From Smittium mucronatum (Eukaryota > Kickxellomycota > Harpellomycetes > Harpellales > Legeriomycetaceae): a stretch of DNA of 12,159 nucleotides. The notes under the pieces are model-generated. The model had not been told where the DNA came from. It worked only from the letters and a program-made list of their open reading frames with translations, and did no database searches. The stretch is from NCBI GenBank assembly GCA_001953115.1, contig LSSL01000331.1:1-12159 (forward strand), read 5' to 3'. A program made the position numbers and the translations under genes. Below are positions 7,450 through 12,159 of this stretch, piece by piece. Each line of letters opens with the position of its first letter. Within the stretch, counting starts at the first letter, position 1.

Positions 7450-9147
7450 TAGCTTGTTCAATTTATAGTTATCAAATGGAAAATTGTATTCAGATTAAAA
7501 ATGTCCCAATCATATTCCTTGAGCTTTAATTCTATTTTCGTCAAGTGCTCCACATTCTCCGATTAGCTAAAGTTTATTTAAGTTTATTTATCATTTTCTA
7601 CCATTTGGCTAATAGAATATGCATTAATATCTAGTAAATAGGAGCTCAGCATAAATATTGGTTCTAAGTGTTGGTCCAATTTACTCTACCTTCAACAAAA
7701 GGACCAAAAGGTTAACAAATATAAATAGAAAAAAAAAAGATCTGAATTTGAGTTGAGTTCAGCTCGTAATTTAGGGAAATAAGACTAAATTCAACATATT
7801 TTAACAAGTTATATTTCCGTTTTCAAATAAGTTTGAATGACCAATTAATAATCACTACCAAACTATTAAATTTTAACAAATATTGCCATAAAAAAAAATG
7901 CTATTTATTACTGGATTTCTAATACGAAAAACTTTATTGATTTCGACTATTTATTTTCTAAACAGGATCACACGCACATTTCCTTCGTCCTTAACAAGGA
8001 AATTAGTAAAAACTTGAAAATAGTCTTCCATTTCTCTCTAAATTATTGGCGCTTTTATCTAATTTTAACCTTTTTGCTACCTGAGTCGGCTATTTTTTAT
8101 GGTGGATTTTCGGCACAAAATCATTTTTTATTTGATAATCGGATGTTGTATTTTTATGCACAAACTTTATACTTTGATATTTTGTAAAAATAAAAACTTC
8201 CTTTTATCACTCAATCTGTACATGCAGCTATTTCGCCTAGATAAACATAATTGGGCCACAATCTACTAGAAATATTTGCATCACTTTGCTTTACAATAAT
8301 TATAAATCCACATTATATTGGTTTTGATTTTTTAGTTGCTTAATAAACTCTTCAAAAAAAATTCAAATCGAAGTGTGTTGAACACATTGATGGAAAAAAA
8401 AACTTTGTAGTTTTTTAATTCTCGATAAGCAAATTGTGCGAGAAAATCTATAATGTTTTGTTTAATAAAAAAAATCCAGTCGATTACATGAATATCCATG
8501 ATATTCTGTGTCCAAAAATACCAATTTACCCCGGTATTGAAAATCTGGAATCGCTTACTAAATGTGGATTTTCATCAATTTAATGATTTTTTTCCTATTA
8601 AATGCAATTCCAGATTTATTTAATTCTGAATACCTATCAAATTAGAAAATTTGTGTCAACATCAATGTATATCTTTTCTGGGCCAATATAAAAAAATTAC
8701 ACTCAATTTTCAAAAGGAAAGTATTTCATTTAACTCTTTCGTCCTCAGCGTCCATTTTCAGGCCATCCTACTACATGTCGCAGGCGCTTATGGGCTTAAG
8801 TAGGCCATTTAATAAAAATGATATCCAATTATAATAACACTTTTTTTTATTAGATTAGATTTTACTAATCTTTCAGTAAAAAATAAAAACATTCAGAAAT
8901 GTATGTCCAATAATATTTAAAGGATTATTGTATGCATTAAAAAGTTGTAATTAATTTTAACTCATTGAAACTACTTTGAGAGAAAATTGACTAGTAAAAT
9001 ATATATAAAAACCATATTTTTCTGAAAACTTGGGGACATTTCCGATAGTTTTAAAAATAATTATAGGTAAAATTTGTATTTTACATAGCGAAGATCTTTA
9101 TTACATATACCAATAGATACTCATTAAAATTTCAAATCAACTAATGG
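7450..9147. other. Long AT-rich spacer without a recognised gene
   Basis: No coding frame of note was found on either strand over about 1.7 kb. Small features are a 10-base direct duplication AAGTTTATTT near 7569-7588, an 8-bp inverted repeat ATTTCCTT/AAGGAAAT at 7978-8003, and a relatively GC-rich patch at 8735-8810. That patch begins with TTAACTCTTTCGTCCTCAGC at 8730, which may be one end of another TTAA-type element. No matching second end was found. Confidence 0.5.
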
Positions 9148-9350
9148 TCGAGGTCGCGAGGAAATTTTCAGTTGCGGCCAGGTCGTGGCCACAATTCTGG
9201 TTTTCAATTGGTTTTTTTTAATACTATGTAAAAGAACTAAATACAAAAGTATTAAATAAAAACCAGCTAGTTTTTGAAGATGCAAGGAAATTATCGGTTA
9301 GGGTCAAAAGTAGCCACAGTTATGATTTCTGATTGGTCTTGCTTTTAAAT
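9148..9350. repeat. Tandem duplication with period about 126 bp
   Basis: The block from about 9155 to 9215 aligns with about 9281 to 9341. Both contain AGGAAATT, GCCACA, a T-rich stretch and ATTGGT in the same order and spacing. The first unit carries several CpGs (GGTCGCGAGG, TTGCGGCC, GGTCGTGGCC). In the second most of these positions have become TpG, CpA or other dinucleotides (GATGCAAGG, TTAGGGTC, AAGTAGCC). Confidence 0.6.
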
Positions 9351-10847
9351 TGTGACATTCATGAGCTTTACATGAAAATTAAGATCATAAATTTATATTT
9401 ATGTGAGTTTTTAATATTAAGGTAATTTAAAAAAATCCTTTTTTATTTATATTTTATAGATTTATTTTGAAAAAACACTTCTATTTTGCGTTGTTTTTTT
9501 GTTTTTTTACTCTTGAATAATAAATTATTTATAACATTTTTTTTAAAACATGGTTAATCTTATGGAATTTGAAATAAATATGTCCTGTGATAAAAATTTT
9601 GATTCAAACTCAAATTCATTTCAAGATTAATTGAGAGTTGAAAATTTTCAACTAGAAGATTTTTCTCTGCCTGAAAACGAGTCTAATGAATTATTTGTTT
9701 CGCAGATAGTTCAATATTCAAAAAAATCCATTAAAAAAGAGTGGAGCAAAATTTTCAATATTCCACGCCCATCAATATATTTTTATAGTCCCAATACTAT
9801 CCCAAGTCATATTTTGGATCTAAATTCTATCACCTCTTATACGATTTTCAAGCTATTTTTTGATAACGAACTTTTGAAAGAGACTTTATAAACTCCAATA
9901 ATTATATTGATTTCAAATTTATAAATAAAATATCTATAAAGGACTTCAAAATATTTCTGGTAATTAACCCGCTTATGGGGATAAATAAACTCCCTGGTAT
10001 TAAAAATTATTGGAGTTTAGATCCAATAATACATGATTACTATATTTCAAACCTGATGTCTTCAAATCTTTTCACGAAAGTACTATCTAATTTTCATTTG
10101 GGAAACGAATATGCATTTGGAAAAATATATGAAAAATAAGATAAACTCTTCAAAATTAGAAATCTTTTAACTAGAATTAAAGATGGTTTTCACAAAAAAA
10201 TTCAACCCTAGACAAAATATATAAATTGATGAATCAATGATAAAACTCAGAGGAAGATCATGTTTCAGGAAGTTTGTGCTTAATAAGCCTATAAAAAGGG
10301 GTTTTATAGTTTGGGTCTTAGCTGAACAGACTGTGTACTGTTGGAGCTTTGATGTGTATCAAGGGAAATATTTTATAATCTCAGAAAACCCTTTAGGATT
10401 TAGGGTAGTAAAAAACCTATCTTCAGATCTCAAATCAACCAACCACAAGATTTTTTTCGACATATATTTTACGTCTATCGAACTTACCGAATATATTTTG
10501 GAAAAAAGAATCTATTCGTGAGAAACAATTTGTTCCAACAGGAAATTTCTTCCGAAATTCAAAAGCAACAAATCAATCGAAAAATATTTGTGGGATTGGT
10601 ATGAATCTTTAGATGGGATTTCTGTTATAAAATGTATAGAAAATAGACCGGTTTACATGGCTTCTAATTTTTACAACCCAAGAGATAAAACTATAGGTAA
10701 CAGAACTAAACAATATGGAGGTAAATTAGAAGTGATTATTCCTTCTTTAATCACTGACTACAATAAAAACATGAACTTTGTTGATAAGTTAGATCAAAGA
10801 AAAAAAATTTATGAAATCGAAAGAAAAAGTCTGAGATTTTGGACTAG

Positions 10848-10864
10848 TTTTTTTTTTTTTTTTT
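10848..10864 (+). repeat. 17-base T homopolymer at a transposase frame change
   Basis: Seventeen consecutive T interrupt the Phe-rich part of the transposase just after RKSLRFW. Before the run the protein continues in one frame; after it, the conserved VNSFTIYK segment is in another. Replication slippage in the run is the simplest cause. A base-calling error in the assembly is the other possibility, although the remaining lesions would still inactivate the gene. Confidence 0.8.
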
Positions 10865-11034
10865 GGATGTGTGTGTGGTAAACTCTTTCACAATATATAA
10901 GGAGATTTATGAAAAAAACAGAAAAAAAATAAAAGGGCATTGTTATGTAAAATTGTTTCGATTTAGGATAAATTTAATACAAGAAATAGTAAGTGAAAGT
11001 GGAATTTATATTTCTAATCATTTACAAGCAGTGA

Positions 11035-11271
11035 AAAAGAAAAAAAAGAGAAAAAGAGTACTCACCGAAAGCAGATATACTAACAGATAAAATACATATA
11101 CCGATAAAATCAAAAAGGATAAGTTTTAATTTCTGTAGCAGTGAAGAAAAGCTTGACAGAACTATATGGAAGTGTAATTTATGTGAGGTTAGCATTTGCT
11201 TTAGCACAACAAAAATAAATTGCTTCAATGAATATCATAACCCAAAAAAAGACCAAAGAAAGATTGAATGA
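11035..11271 (+). pseudogene. C-terminal Cys-rich domain of the transposase relic
   Basis: After the frame change in the A-rich tract, an open segment of 78 codons runs to TGA 11269-11271. It contains a lysine/arginine-rich stretch and then WKCNLC, ICFSTTK and NCFNEYH (11167-11238). Its cysteines at codons 11173, 11182, 11197 and 11221 and the final His at 11236 follow the C-x2-C...LCF...NCF..YH tail seen at the C-terminus of many piggyBac-family proteins, a zinc-binding domain used for DNA end recognition. It has no start of its own and belongs to the preceding pseudogene. It shows that the copy was full length before decay. Confidence 0.8.
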
Positions 11272-11566
11272 AGCTGGAAATAATCTTGTTTTTTCCAATT
11301 GATTTATCATTTTAAATTTTTTTATAATCTATAAATATATTTAACGAAATTCGAAAAAAAGAAAAGAAACATCAAAATTCAATTTATATAAATAAAATTA
11401 TTAATAATCTTATGAAAATAAAAACGGTATGAAACATAAAAAAATATTTAAAAGTGTTAAAAAAATTGAAATAAGAATCAAGTTTACTGAGAAATAAAAT
11501 TCATTTAATGGATATTTGAAAATTATATTTATAAAGTTGTTTCTTCAATATAATATATTGACGTTA
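11272..11566. other. AT-rich spacer after the transposase relic
   Basis: No gene was seen. A TTAACGAAATTCG at 11341 was considered as a possible right end of the transposon. No inverted counterpart was found before 9550, so the element's boundaries stay undefined. Confidence 0.5.
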
Positions 11567-12150
11567 TTATGAGATAAAAAATAAACGATTATAAATGTCG
11601 CTGTAGTAATACTAATTATTTCAGTTTCTGTATTTGATGTATTGGTTGAATTACCAATCGATTATTAGTCGATTTTGAATTTGATGTGATGTGATATTAT
11701 ATTATATGCATTATTTTGTAGTAGTTGATTTCATCTGATGAACTAATTGATGTAGTTACATTTGTATCATTTGATGTAATGTATGATGTAATATTTGATG
11801 TAGTTTTAGGCTAATTTATTGATGTTTTAGTTGATTTACTATAATTAATTTTTAAATGATATAAAGTTTTGATGAAGTTATTGATTTTTTATTTGATGTA
11901 GTAATTTATATATTGGTTAATGTAAAATATGGTATACTAATCGATCAGAATTCTAGAGAATTTATTGATGTATAGTTGGTGTAATAAAAGATATAGTAAT
12001 TGGTATACTAGTTGAAGAATTTTATATTTATTATTTCAATTATTGATTGATTTGGCAGCTGGTCTAGTAGTTGATTTAATATTTGATTTTTTTTTTTGAT
12101 TTATCTATTTCAGTGTCATTTGGATTTTGGTTGGTGTAGTTCTCGATTCA
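11567..12150 (-). pseudogene. Degenerate Ser/Thr/Asn-rich repeat protein relic
   Basis: The plus strand is a diverged array around TTGATGTAGTT. Read on the minus strand, it repeatedly gives T-T-S-N-like codons (ACT ACA TCA AAT), for example TTSNITSYITSNDTNV (about 11752-11799) and SSTSIPITISFITPT (about 11977-12021). The last segment gives STNTSNTETEIISI and then the hydrophobic TATFIIVLFFIS before TAA at 11567-11569. A Ser/Thr-rich body followed by a hydrophobic C-terminus resembles fungal cell-wall or GPI-anchored surface proteins. Stops and frame changes occur every 20-40 codons, so it is not functional as read. Alternatively it is only a non-coding minisatellite whose unit happens to spell T-T-S. 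No head or signal peptide is visible, and the window ends close to where the array begins on this strand. Confidence 0.4.
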
Positions 12151-12159
12151 ATATAAAAA

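Larger units (their letters stand above)
9550..11271 (+). pseudogene. piggyBac-family transposase, inactivated
   Basis: A nearly full-length DDE_Tnp_1_7 transposase is readable across shifting frames. The order is an acidic N-terminus from ATG 9550, the SPNTIPSHILDL...FKLFFDNELL block (about 9790-9879), the NPLMGINKLPGIKNYWS block (about 9966-10017), IDES...LRGRS (from 10225), FFDIYFTS (about 10453-10476), YNKNMNFVDKLDQ (10759-10797), RKSLRFW, the VNSFTIYKE block (about 10877) and a Cys-rich tail. The catalytic aspartates fall at codons 10228, 10459 and 10783, with the companion Asp at 10792. Their spacings of 77 and 108 codons are close to those of the moth piggyBac (D268, D346, D447, D450). 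Lesions are TAA 9628, TAA 10137, TAG 10209, TGA 10519, and frame changes at about 9889, 10222, the 17-T run 10848-10864, and the A-rich tract 11033-11055. The CGT motif of the family reads stop-E-T at the 10519 stop. Because all three stop codons occur along with frame changes, code reassignment cannot rescue it. No terminal repeats were found. Confidence 0.92.

Noticed and set aside
9628..10211. Alternative genetic code reading TAA/TAG as sense in the transposase
   Set aside because: A TGA also interrupts the frame and four frame changes remain. The intact gene at 2497 uses TAA as its stop. Decay explains everything more simply.
9380..11460. Terminal inverted repeats for the transposase relic
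   Set aside because: I compared TTAA-adjacent sequence before 9550 with that after 11271, including TTAACGAAATTCG at 11341 and AAGTGTT near 11453. No convincing pair was found.

Overview
The window looks like a gene-poor, AT-rich nuclear segment from a eukaryote with a compact gene style. The one intact gene has no introns, a TATA-like box, a pyrimidine-rich leader and a good ATG context. This fits an early-diverging AT-rich fungus (Harpellales/Zoopagomycota type) or a similar unicellular eukaryote. That placement is inference from style and protein flavour, not from a marker gene.

Layout. Positions 1-780: featureless AT-rich DNA. About 785-1160: first copy of a diverged dispersed repeat. 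1232-1660 (minus): an open stretch resembling the RNase H part of a DIRS-type retrotransposon, tentative. 1661-2496: upstream region of the only intact gene, with TATA-like boxes and a T/C-rich leader. 2497-3405 (plus): a 302-residue type II membrane protein resembling GT31-like glycosyltransferases. 3406-4455: 3' flank and AT-rich spacer with one strong hairpin. 4456-4623, 6141-6833 and 7278-7449: three non-autonomous elements bounded by TTAA, with related terminal inverted repeats (CCCTTTCNGGG type). The middle one carries three tandem copies, about 114 bp each, of a hairpin unit. 5725-6090: second copy of the dispersed repeat. 7450-9120: AT-rich spacer. 9148-9350: tandem duplication whose first unit is CpG-rich and whose second is not. 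9550-11271 (plus): a nearly full-length dead piggyBac-family transposase. It retains all the family's catalytic aspartates and a C-terminal cysteine-rich tail but has four stop codons and four frame changes. 11567-12150 (minus): a degenerate repeat that reads as the remains of a Ser/Thr/Asn-rich surface-protein gene.

How the parts relate. The clearest story is a piggyBac system in decay. The TTAA-flanked elements have the target site and CCC...GGG ends typical of that superfamily, and a dead transposase of the same superfamily lies about 2 kb away. Whether that transposase lineage moved these elements cannot be shown here, because no matching ends were found around the transposase itself. The glycosyltransferase gene stands alone, with a clearly higher GC content and cleaner codon use than its surroundings. 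I see no tRNA, rRNA, CRISPR array or operon-like cluster.
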